Positions 1-12,100 of a stretch of DNA of 64,000 nucleotides are shown one piece after another (within the stretch, counting starts at the first letter, position 1; each line of letters starts with the position of its first letter). This DNA comes from Cardinalis cardinalis. Taxonomy: Eukaryota; Chordata; Aves; Passeriformes; Cardinalidae. The notes under the pieces are model-generated. The model ran no database searches, was not told the DNA's origin, and saw nothing but the letters and a program-made list of their open reading frames with translations. Position numbers and translations under genes: made by a program. The stretch is from positions 1,240,001-1,304,000 of the forward strand of contig JACDOX010000083.1 of the NCBI GenBank assembly GCA_014549065.1, given 5' to 3'.

Positions 1-733
1 CACAGTGACTATAACAAAAACATAGAGGATGTAGAAATTACTCTGAGAATGAGATAAGCATGGAACAACTCTGTCAAAGTGAATCACTTTATAGGGTTGC
101 ATAAATGTTAGTAAACAGGGCAGGGATCAGCCCATTTTATTTGTATTCATGAGTGTAATCCCTATCAGTGCATATACATTCCATGCACTGTTGTTTCACC
201 AACAGGAAAACTTCCTTTTTGTGGCCTGTTTAACATAAAGCTCCAACAAGGCTAAATCTAAGTTATCACCAGAGTACTGTTACAGCCCAATAATGGTCAG
301 CTCCTAGACAGTTGTTAAAGTAACTGCACAGACTTTTTCATATATTATTTGATCAGGACTAAATAAATCTGGATAAGAAATCCCATCACTGCATCTATTT
401 AATAGAGTGATTTGATTAAACACTATCAAATATTTCATAGTAAAATGTATGACAGAATCAACAAAAAAGGCTATGAATTCACCCAGAAACCATCTGTCTA
501 CCAGAAGTACCTGTAATAGGTATCACAATTCAGAGAGGAAGTATCAACAAAAGTATCAACCTGGCGCAGCAAGACATACATTCTAATTTTGTTTCCTTTA
601 ATGCAGAAGTCTATTTAAAACATACAATCCTGCCAAATAGCCTCACAAAAAAAGAAAACACTGAATAATATCTCTACACACACATGCTCAAAGCAGTATG
701 TGTATATTTATGCAAGTTCTAAGTCTTGCCACC
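1..733. other. AT-rich non-coding sequence, no gene seen
   Basis: Presumably centlein intron or downstream sequence. No repeat or exon was recognised. The terminal centlein exon, which in mammals ends in a EKKKLVEGYF-like stretch, was not found. Confidence 0.5.
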
Positions 734-906
734 TTACGAATCTCTAAACTGACCTTTTCATTTAGATTAAACCCTTCTTGATTTCTGTACTGTGTCTTGC
801 ACAATGAAATTTCAGTCTTTACCTGCAAATCCTTTTCTTCAAGGAGGGATATAGTCAGCATCTTCTCATCTACACCTTTTTTACTGAAGTCCTTAAAATA
901 ACTTAC
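734..906 (-). other. Open frame continuing past the exon K donor
   Basis: Past the GTAAGT the exon K frame stays open for more than 50 codons (…GVDEKMLTISLLEEKDLQ, …EISLCKTQYRNQ, …NLNEKVSLEIRK). A GTAAAG after DLQ (about 827) would be a second donor. The residues look coiled-coil-like but do not resemble the C-terminal end of centlein as I know it. It may be an intron that happens to be open, an alternative 3' end, or lineage-specific coding sequence. Confidence 0.3.
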
Positions 907-1088
907 CTCATCATCTCCTTCTTGCAGTATTTCATAAAGATCACTTGTTGAAACATAAAGGATAGATGCTGCTAATAGAAGACTCTCAGGAAAGACACTT
1001 TTTGCAAGCTTTCATTTCTCCTTTTTTTTTGCCAGTTTAATTTTTGTTCTCAGCTCTTGTACAGCAGCTCTTGTACTCTGGTTAGAGT
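907..1088 (-). pseudogene. CNTLN: CNTLN exon K with an in-frame TGA and a 1-bp deletion
   Basis: Acceptor ATGCCTTCTAG and a perfect donor GTAAGT bound 182 bp; the mammalian exon I recall is 61 codons (183 bp). In phase 0 it reads TLTRVQELLYKS, then TGA (1050-1052), then EQKLNWQKKRRNESLQK. The TGA sits where an Arg is expected, so a CGA-to-TGA change would explain it. Near 985-1005 the frame slips by one; the following frame reads ESLLLAASILYVSTSDLYEI and LQEGDDE, matching the centlein LAASILNISRSDLEEIL-like block. The exon is therefore broken twice, once by a substitution. Confidence 0.85.
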
Positions 1089-4000
1089 CTAGAAGGCATA
1101 AGCAAAAAAATACTCTACTGTCATATTTTAATAGTGCAAATAAGATGGAAAAACCAGTATCATTTAGACTAAGCTCCTTTAGATGGGAATGATCTTCATT
1201 CTGTGTTATTTGTTCAACAGGATATGTACTGAAATATTAAATAACATGCTTCTTAGAGCACAAAATATTAATACAGTAAACAAAAAAATGTTCTTAAATG
1301 TACATACTGTTGTGGTATATCTTTAGCAAAGTAACTATTCTTATAATGCCATCATTAGTAAGACAAAGCAACTTCCGCAGAATCAAAATCTTTTTCTGAC
1401 CCAGTCTAACTGAAATGTTCTTGAAATAAGAATATGAGTGTCAGGCTTCATTGTGGTCAAATAGGGATTTATATTTTTTTCAAAGCTTATTGACATTCTC
1501 TGCAGGCAGAAGCACCAGTACACCTCTTTATTCAAAATCTGAAATTTGTTTCCCACCAGGAGAGAGTTATTCAAAACTGTCCTGGCTACCAAGCTCCTAT
1601 CTTACCTATTTTTTAGATTCTTTGGTTCAATGAAATAACACTAAACATCAGTGTAATTAATCAGTTTTAAAACTGGAGTAATTTTGGTTTAGTATTTATG
1701 TAACTATGACAGAAAGATTTCATCAAAAGCTGAGCAAGACAATTTTATTTAAAAATTGTTGACTAACAAACAAGAGTACTAATCCATTTTCAGAAGATCC
1801 TCCTAAAATATTCAACTTCCATGACTCAAGTAGAACCATGATGGTCAACACAAATACCTTGGCTGAGCTGAAAATAAGCAAAGAAGGTTTTCTTTTGATC
1901 ATCCTAGTGAAGCTCATCTTATTAAGATACACCTCAACAGTAGCTGATCAGCTCCTCAGAATTTGTATCATACAGAATACCTTCATCTCATAAAAACTGA
2001 CTACAGGATTATGAAGCCTGTTTACTGGCATTTTGGGTAAAGTATTCTACAGCCTCTAGTGTATTTGAAACAGTCATTAGAGAGTATTTGCTAATACATT
2101 TCAACAAAAGCACAGCAGACTCATCCAATTCCAAGATTTTTTCTTCCTACCACTTCCCAACTTAACATTTTTCTGTATTTAATAGAATTTAATTATTAAA
2201 AATAAAAACATCCTGCCACAAATCTGGGGAGAGGAGGTACAGTGAAATTTGTCCAATTTTCTTATTCAAGTGTGGGTCCCTTCATCCACAGAATTTCCAT
2301 CAAACTATTTTGGACATAAACCTATCTGCAAGTGCAGAGCTGAGAGGAATGAAGAAACTTGAAATGTAAAAGGCAGGGACCTAGGACAACTTAAACTAAG
2401 CTCATAGAAGGAAATAGACTAAGAGAAGAGGGAGCCGCCTCAAAAAAAGCACACACTATGAAAAAAAATACAGTTAAATCACATGTTTTTGTAGCATTTG
2501 AAATGGTCTAAGACTAAATTGGCTCTTACAACACATAGGAGATGTATTTGACAATAGAAAAATAAGTTCAACCCTACTTTTTCAATCAAATTGAATCAGC
2601 TTCCGATGTTTTAAAAAGACATCTCTCCCAGGCACAAGTGATCACTCTAGAAGATGCATATGTGTAACCTGATGCAAAGAGGAAATGTAAATTAAAGGAG
2701 CAAAACAGCAAGAAAATTACCTGCAAAGCCACTTGGAAAGGCTACACAAAACAAAAAACACAACCAAAAACAGATAAAAAGAAGCACAATAATAAACAAT
2801 GTTAAACATTCACTAGAATGCCTTAGAAAACACAGAAACTTTGCCAGGCAACAGTCATTTGACATTATTACATAAATGTTATTGGCGTATCCAAATTCCA
2901 AAAGAAGTTAATGATGAATGAACAAGCTGATAGCAACAGTGGAACTCAGAAGTTGCAATTCCAGTGTGATTGGCTTTTAGTCCACGGTTACAGAAATGAA
3001 GGTGCCAGAAAGAAAGATATCAAGAAGACACGGAAGAATCCATAGCATCAATTTTTAAAAAAGGAATATAAAAAATGAAAAAAAATTAAGAAAAGAATAA
3101 AGAAAAAGCAAGTTCAAACAAAAATCACAGAAAGGGAAAATTACAACGAATAGATTTTATTATGCAAGCATATACTTTATATATAATCACAGCTGACCAT
3201 TCATATGGAGGACTTGCACTTCAATTTCTCTGTCCCTTGAGCAGTTCAAATACACTAAAGCATATGCAAAGCACAAAGCATATCTGAAAAATAAGGCTAC
3301 TTTATGGACTTTAAAACTGGACTCTGAGAGACTAGCTATTTTTGAGCCTCCCTCCTTCATGTTATTGATACAATGTTCTGATATAAATTTTATCACTAAA
3401 TAAGTGCCTTGAAAATTATGGTCTTCCTATGATTTTAAGTTGCTTTTTCTTCTGTTATTTTCTCATCCATCATATGCTAATGTATTCATATGCTAAATTG
3501 TTAACTTATTAGTGATTTAATTTATATGTCAGTTAATGCACCAATACAGAAATGTTCAGTCTCGAGCCACACAGCTTTTAGAAACTGAAAGACCCATTTC
3601 CAAACTCAAAAGTACAGACTCAAGAGTTAAGCACCCAGGTTTTGCTGATGAGTGTACTGAAGGCAGCATAACATTTTTCTGTGATTAAGAATTTGATCCA
3701 ATGCATTCTGGAGCTAGGCGTAGGATTTTGAACAAAAACATTTCCTTCTGTGTATTTAAAAATTGTTTATTTTTAAACTAATAAGCATACATAGGTGATG
3801 CAAGCTACCTAAAATGAAATCAGTGCAGTACTGACTTCTGTACTATACTGATTTACAACAATGCCTTTATTAGTACCAGTTACACTAGGATTTGAGATTT
3901 TATCTTTGTTTTTTTCTTTTGCTGTCAAATGTATAGGATATTTTGTTAGCAAAGCCATTTTCCTGACTTAGATGTTACTATCAGTTAGTCCTGCGGGACA

Positions 4001-4815
4001 CACTTTGCTGCTATCAGCCAACTAGAATAGGAATTCTTGATTAATTCCTGAAACGAATCTATACCACTTCTTGTCAGACTAGTGCAACTATCCCTGATCT
4101 GACAAGAAAAAAAGCTTAAAATTCTAACAAAATTACCTTAAGGTTCCTAGTTCTTTTTAATCCTTACTATTGTTGTGTTACCAACCAACTCCATATCTTT
4201 CCTATAATAAACATTACAGATGTTGAGTTACAAATAATTCTGAGATATCTCCATTACAAGCCTTTTTACTTTTACTCAAATATTGATTCTTAAGAATATA
4301 TTGTTTTCATATTTGGCCTCAGCATGTAATCACTTCTTAGCACTGCATCTTTTGCTAGTTTTGAGATGTATAAAGACAAAGGTCTTCTTTTAATTAAAAG
4401 GTCATATTTAATTAAACACTCGAAGAAGCCTTGGTGGCACAAAGACCCTGACAGCACACTATTAATAAGGCCTTCACATCCCAAAACAGTGACACTCACA
4501 CTGACACTCGTTGATCCTGGAATTAACACAATTTGATCAATGGCCTTAAGTAATGTTGTATGACCAAGGCAATGCCAAAATTTTTCCTGTAATTACCATG
4601 TTAATTTATACACTATTATTGTTTGTAGAATAATAAAACTTAATGGTCCCAAGACGATTTCTGACACTAGCTAGCACTGTACCTATGTATAGCCAGATTT
4701 CAGTCCTGCACTGGTGCAGATCTCATGTCAGAGGCCATGGCTCATGAGTCATGGATAATTTAAAGCTTTACTGTATTTTGTACTACAGTAATAATAGTGT
4801 GCTGCATCTGGCTGA

Positions 4816-4870
4816 GATCACAGCATCATCAGATTTGGAAGAGACCTTCAGCATCACCTAGTCTTTAACC
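4816..4870 (-). repeat. CR1-type LINE 3'-end fragment
   Basis: The plus strand carries a degraded form of the ATCACAGAATCAT…GGTTGGAA.AGACC motif typical of reversed avian CR1 3' ends. It is short and diverged. Confidence 0.5.
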
Positions 4871-5169
4871 ACAGTGGCCAAATTAAGGTTCAGTTTAGCT
4901 TAGAAACTTCTAATTTTCTCTCCACATACTTGACAACATCTTTGTACTTCCCCCAGATTACCTGTTCATCCTTCCAGAGATGCTACACTCTTTTTTTTTG
5001 TCATATGTTTGAGCCTAAGGTCTCTGTTAAACTAGACCAGTATTTTTCCTGCTGGCTTATCATACAGTACAAAATGGAGATGTAGCTAGTTGTCTTCCAA
5101 CAGCTTCTAAGATGCAGTGTTTGGGATTTGTAACTAAATCAGTGCTGATAACATACCAGCCATTGCTAA

Positions 5170-5580
5170 GCAGCACTGGCACAGTGTGAGGGTCTCCTGT
5201 TTCTCATGCTGCCACCTCGGCAAGTGGGCTTGGGATGCAGAAAATGTAGAGAGAGAACACTGGGATGGACAACTGGCCCCAAATGACCAAATGGGCATTT
5301 CCCACATACACCATGTAACAATAAAATCTAAGGGAGATGGTGATTTGTGTGCTCAGAGACTGGCTAGGTATTGATCTACGTTCCTTGGGGGATTTATTCT
5401 CCTGTTTTTCCTTCATTAAACTGTCCATACAAGTACACAAGTTTTCTCACTTTTGCTCATTCTATTCTTTCCCCAGTCCTACTTGGGCAAGTGAACAGCC
5501 CCTGTCAACAAAGAACTGTGTGGTGTTTAGCTGCTGGCCAACCGCTACAGCTGTTAGTCAACCAACCACAAATGCATAGA
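5170..5580 (+). mobile_element. Old solo LTR of an avian endogenous retrovirus (ERVL-like type)
   Basis: The segment has the layout of a common avian LTR: a CATGCTGCC-containing start, an ACTGACCAAA-like middle, a polyadenylation signal ATTAAA followed by CTGTC (near 5417), then GAGTTTTCTCACTTTT-like, a CCCC-rich GGGCAAGTGA stretch and GTGGTG.TTAGCTGC near the end (near 5525). It is strongly diverged and no internal retroviral genes flank it, so it is an ancient solo LTR or fragment. The limits are approximate. Confidence 0.6.
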
Positions 5581-8500
5581 AGAATATAACATACAGAACT
5601 ACTTTATATGTAGTATTGTGTGTGTAGTTCAATATGGAGATGTCCTTAGATACAAGTAATGTGTTCTTAGAAACTCACTTGTTTCGTACATTAGGAAAGT
5701 ATATGGATGTGGTTCAAAGCATTAAACCAAAAACGAAGTGGAAAACCTTCTGAAAAAAGGTAAGTTTCCTAAAGAGTCAAAAGCATTATGAAGATGTCTG
5801 TGAATAACAGGAGAAATTTCAGAGAACTGAACACTGAGCTTAAAGAACTCTAGTTTTGTGGTAGATTATTTATTGCTGGCCAAAAGTTGGGCCAGATCCT
5901 AATGCTGCAAAAAGGCTGACAAATACTACAACCCCAAATAACTCATAATCAACAAAACAAGACAGAATGAATGGACAAAATTACACAAAGAGATTATGCC
6001 ATAAACCATTTCAGCAGCTGAAATAAGCATTAAATGAAAGTATAGTTATTTGTTCCTTATTCCCTCTCTAAAAACTGCTTTTAAAAATACTTTCAGTAGT
6101 AATGTTTAAACTGATATCACAGCATGACTGAAAAGTCTCCTATAGGGATTGAATTTTTTGAAATATGTTATTTAATATATATTTTTATATGTTATTTAAA
6201 TTACCTCAGCTCATTCACTTGAAAAAACTACACCTTCTAGGCATAACCTTTTTTTATCAGAAAAGGGACAAGACAAGACACAAAACCAGACTACTACAAT
6301 GGATTTGTTTTGCTTAGGGCTATAACATCTAGCATTCTGACCCAAGAGAAGGAGAAAGTCTCAGTTGGTTGATCTAATTCTTATGATTCTCACAGATCAC
6401 ATGCCATTTTTAGAGACGCAGCAGATGCCCTGTAAGTAAAGATGTAGAGGACATACAGACCAATCTTTATCAAGTTCAGTATTCAAACTCCTGTAGCAAA
6501 ATATTGAAGTGGCAATAACATTATTTTATGAATGTCACACAGGTCACATTTATAAGGTGATGAGTTGGTTTTATTTACCTGTCTACAGTCACAGTTTCTG
6601 CTGTGGTTCCAGAATTTATTAAGATACATGTTCCAACATGATGTGTCTCATAGTTTTAGGTATTTGGAGGAATTCAGNTATTTTATTATCTTTTCCATTA
6701 AGAATAAAGTAAACAAACAATACATTGAATTTGTTAAATTCCCCCAAAATAAAAAAAGATAATTTAAGAGAATTGAGAGAGAATTTAAGATAATTTAGTG
6801 ATTTTAGAGAATGTTAGTGTGATACATAAAAGCTAGCAGAGATGCAAAGTTTCAAAGGCTAATTTAATAGCTATCTGAAAGGAAGAAAAACATCCTCTGA
6901 AGCTAGATATCAGAACAATATATATGATTTAAATTAAACAGTCTTCTGTTGATTGGCACTGAGAATAGTGCTCAGAACTTCACAGAGATAAGTGGAAGAT
7001 GAAAGCGCACATGGCCTGGAAGAACTGCCTCACCTAGTGACCTGAAAGAATTCCATTATACATAAATATAGAGAAATTGCAGTCTGAATGTAAAAAATAA
7101 TGTGGTATCGCAGTTGTATCTACAACCTGTTTTTCCACAATTTCCTGATTTTTCAATTAACACAGTCAAACTTGAACACACATAAGCATAACTAAGATTC
7201 TAACAGGCATGATCTGAAAGATTCATTTATTTTAAAATATTATCCTCTTCTATCCTAGCAGCAAAAGCTATCTCCAGTTTTCAGTCCAACATCCCAGCCT
7301 AGCCCTGCCTTCTCCGTGGCTCTGAACTAGAAAAGGTGAATTCTGTAATACCTTAAACCGTACATCTGAAGAAGTGTACACAGATTTGCACAGTATTTCT
7401 TTTTCAACTACTAAAGCTAAACCCATTGTGGCTTTTCTGAAAATCCTTCAAGTCATACAGTACAAAAAAGGCCTGACAATTGCAGTATTGGCATACAAAA
7501 CTTGGCACGTAGTACTGAAGACGCAAAAAAACCAGTTAAAATGCAATAAGCATAATAAGATACAGTGACAGGAATTAGTAACTGCATTGCATAAAATTTG
7601 ATAATCTGATCCTGATCAACGGCAAGATTTGAATTTGTAAAACCATACTGGCTTAAATTGTGCTAGTCTTACTTGCCATTAGGGGTGGAAGTCTTCCTTG
7701 GTTGGCCCACCATTTCTCCAAAATACCTCGTCCTACTCACTCGAGCAAAATACCATTTGTTCTAGGTTGAAAACAATTAAAAACAAATGTTTTCTTTATA
7801 AGCATATATTTCTGAGTACAAAACTGAGAATGTTCTTTTGACTGCATTTGCTCAACCATCTCAATGTGCAGGAAACCATAGGGAAGAATACTGAAAATAT
7901 TTCAACCTGTATTTGACATTATAAGAAAAGGAAATGGGATACATCATGCTATGTTCTAAAAAAAATTAAATTTTTTTACAAATACATAGACAAGTGACTT
8001 AAGTAATGGACAGTTTTTATTTTAGATTGTCTTCAAAACAAGGTACATTTAAACAAAGATACAGCAATGGACTTACTATGGCCAATTACAAAATAGTTTG
8101 TATTTCAGTTTTAGAAAATATACCATACATTCTTAATGGTACATTTACATGTTTCAAAATTCCCTGTGTGAATAAAAATTAAGGGGCTTTGTATTACTGG
8201 TCAGCTTTTTCTCTTTTTGTTTTCTAATCCTCTCTTGAGAACTGCTTAGCTATCATAATTTATGCTTGAAATCTCATCTTAAAAATCTGCTTTTTTCATT
8301 AAATTCTTTGTAATAACTTTAAGTAGAATTTATTGCACCTTATTTATAGAACATACAGCAGGTACCTACTGATATGACAGACCTATGGTTATTTATAATT
8401 TTACAGCTTTACAATTATCTAATCTCTCCTATACATTAAGCTTTAGGACTGTCTAAAACTTGAACTGTAGACCCAAATGTTTTCAGACTCATGCTGGTTG

Positions 8501-9054
8501 TTAAGTATCAGCAAACACCCCATAGTTTTCATTGTACTGTTGCTAGATTTTCAGCACAATTACCATGTTTTGTGTCCTATAACAAAGAAAAAATAATAGT
8601 TTTCTTTATAGCAGAGAATGAGTTGGAATATATATAATCAGCATGGGATGACACGCAGAATATTTCTGTCAAAATATATTGGTTTCTAAAATTCTATTTA
8701 TGCAGAATGGGCAATAATAATAATTTAAAGTCCTATTTATTTCTGCATTTAAGTACTACCTCATTTATTTTAATTTTTTGCCTGCTGTAAATTCTTTGGT
8801 TTCAACAGAATTTCTTCTAATTTACACAGGTACTAGCAAAACTACCATCAGTCCTTTAAAACTTCATATATTAACAGCTATTTACACAGAGGGAAAAAAA
8901 AAAAAGGACTGACAGAAATTAGAGCTTCACACATGTGTAGCAAGAGATGCCTTGGATCTTAGGGAGTTTATTATCTTGAACAGTTAGGGCAGACAAAGTC
9001 AGCACAGTTGTACCAGATGCAGCAAACAAAGATATTCAGGGCAGACCAAGAAAT

Positions 9055-9170
9055 ACTGAGGTGAAGCAACACTCCAAAGGTCACATAGCAGGTCAGTGAC
9101 CAAGACGTGAAGAACACCATGATTTTCTGACACTCAGCTCAGTGTCTAAGCTTACGCTATCTTTCTGCAG
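9055..9170 (+). repeat. MIR-like ancient SINE (CORE-SINE) relic
   Basis: It contains CCAAAGGTCACATAGCAGGTCAGTG and, downstream, TCTGACACTCAGCTCAGTGTCTA. These align with the MIR core (CCAAGGTCACACAGC.AGTCAGTGG) and its 3' part (TCTGACTCCCAGCTCAGTGCTCTA). The order and spacing fit. It is a pre-avian relic kept in the intron. Confidence 0.65.
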
Positions 9171-12100
9171 AAACCCACAAAAAGCCTAAGAACTATAAAT
9201 CAGATGCTGTGTGTAAGACCACTGCACTGCTGAAACAAATGTGTCTGAAACCCAACTTAAGAGGTCATCTCTGGCATTACTTAGATTCTTTAAAAATTCC
9301 CATAAAACTTACCAACTATGTTTTCTGAGAATACTGTAATTTATTTGGTTTCTTAATGATTCTGTCTTCCTAGAACTCTTCCTACTTCTCTGTAGCCCTT
9401 TTGGCATGTGCCTTGGGGAATCCCCTTAACTCCCAGCTTACTAAGTTACCTGTGGACACTTCACAAGACCCTCTACATGAATGAGTGCTCTATGTTCTCC
9501 CTGCTTCAGCTCGATTTCTTAGCAATTTGATTGACATAAATTAAACAATTATTTCTACATTAACTCTTACGTAAATCATGACTGGAGACCTTTTTCCTCC
9601 TTTTCAAGTTTTTCTAGTTTTCTTGGGTTTTTCTGCCAAAAGGGCTTCTAATCACTTCAAACTTAGAGCGTTTAGTATGTACTCATACTAAAGGCTGTCC
9701 CCTTGTCCACCCCTGAAGTCTTCCAGTCATTCCTTCTTCCAGTCAACATTGTTTCTGTCTTTCAGACCCCAAACTGACCATTATCTTTAAACAAAGCACC
9801 TTTTTAGGTCCAGCAGAGAATGGAGTAAGAGCTTTAAAAAGAAGTCTCTCCAATGCATTTAAAGAAATCCCAGATGGATCTAGACACTTCCAGGAAGTGC
9901 AGTACAGAGTCTCCAACAGCACCCAGATGATCCAGCTGATCCTGTTTCAATCCCACTCTCTGCTGAATTTACTCTGATTTTTTTTTTTTACTTAGGCACA
10001 AATGGAATTTTTTTGAAGATTAGTGGAAACAGTCTTCAGTTCAAGTTTGTTGGATTTGTTCACACACTATCCACAATTATAGAGTCACGGTCTGTGAAAA
10101 CGGCCTCTTGCACTCTAGGAAGAATGAAAATAGCCCCATTATCAACAAAATCATCTGTGTATGTCAGATATGCATTTAAACTGCATGAGATATATATGCA
10201 CAGCTACAAAAAACCGACATACCTTACAACTTGGTTACATAGTTGAATCAACATCCCTAAATTCTTAATATAGAATTAGATGAAAAGTAGGATTTAAAAA
10301 CATTCAATATATTTTAAGCTTCATTTGTAATGGTCTTTATCTATCATAGTCAAAAACCAAAGTGGAGTGCTGTCCTTCAAAGTCTAAAAAGCAAAGAAAA
10401 AGTAGAGTATGGACATGCTTTTCAACATCTTCCTCTTCATTCTTCCATTTTATTTATCAAGATTTTTTCTGTTAAGGCATCTACAGTATATGCTGTTCCT
10501 GGCACACTGTATGTATCACTAACCATATGCCTCCTGTAAACCATAAGAATTCAGCCATTTACTTAATTCATTAAAATTCACAAGGCCTATTATTCTGTTT
10601 ATAGTCTAATAGATATTCACTGTCACTATTCAGGCCTCTGATTCAATTTGCTTAAATCCCAAATGCAGAGTAATCCTGATGGAGATTAGCTTAATTTATC
10701 ACCAATTTCTTCTCAGAACCAAGAAAGGTTGATATTTCATAATAAAAGCTGTGTTTCTACTTTTTTTCTTGAAGTAGCATGTACAATGAAGATGAAGCAA
10801 TAAATGCCTAATTTTTTTAATGGTGAGATTTTCTCAGTTACACAAACTTTGCTTTTCATAAAGGACACCATTTTTAAGGTGTGTATTCTACAGCAAGAAT
10901 ATCAATTTTCGTCATGGTGGAACATATTCCTGGAATCAAATATTATGCTGATTCTGACAGAACACTGGTTGACAGACTTATCATGTACCCCACACAATAC
11001 AAAATAATCACTCTGGGTATACTTTTCTAGGTAAAGTGTTGACAGTTTGGAGTGTAATAAATGAAATATACTTATCTTTTGGCTCTCAAGTGTTCTCAGG
11101 GGGGAAAATTTTCTAGCAACTTGAAGTCATATTAAAGATGTCCACTTCCAAATCAAAACTGACAGTGCTGATTTATGTGATAATATCTGCTGTTGTTTGC
11201 AAAATGTCCCAGTGACTTACTGAAAAAATCTTTGTTTGGTCAAACAACACTTCCAAATTGGCACAGTTCAGATACAATTGCATAAAATTTTCAAAAAAAA
11301 CTAGTTTTCATCTGTACAGCATACCGTAGTTCTATTTCAACAAAAAATTAGTCTGTTTTTGCCAATTATTGAGCTTTACAGTTGCCCATTATGTGCTTCT
11401 TTTTTCAAGTACAGAAACAAATGATCATTCTGCATCTGATCTCGGTACCCATCTGAAAAATTATGTTCCACACATCCTGGACCTGAAGTCATTGGAGCAC
11501 TGGTACTGCCAGGAAAACTGATTCCACAGGGTTTGAGAATATATTCAGCAACTCCAAAGTTCTATGAAGAACATCTCTTGCTGTCTCACTGTAACCGGAG
11601 AATTCTGAGAGTCACCTGCAAGGATTTCCTTCCATCTGAAGATCTGACTATGTCTAATATTTTTGAATAGTTTTGTTTATAGATAAAGAGCAAATAAGAC
11701 ATGATCTCTATACAGCTATCCTGAGAAGAACATATTAGCTAGCAGTGCTCTATTTTGAGCCAACCCAGAGCAGTTAAAGAGAAAAAGACAATAGTAAATA
11801 ACCAGAATTTGCCAAATAATAGGATTTTTAAATATGACTAGTCATTAATTACCAATTGTTTGCAACATGAAAAAGTTTACATAGCATTCTCAGTTAGCAC
11901 TGCCACTAAGGGGCAGTCCAAGCATCTCCAGCCTACAGTCATGCAAACCTGTCCCTGTTCTGACCTTCTGCGGTATACAAAAGCTGGTGTTATGGGCTTT
12001 TTGAAGTTTAATTGAATTCTCATGAAACAGCTCACAACTGATCCAGAAAATGTCTATGATGATATTTCAAAAACAGAGTAGGGAGTAAGTTGTGTAAGGG

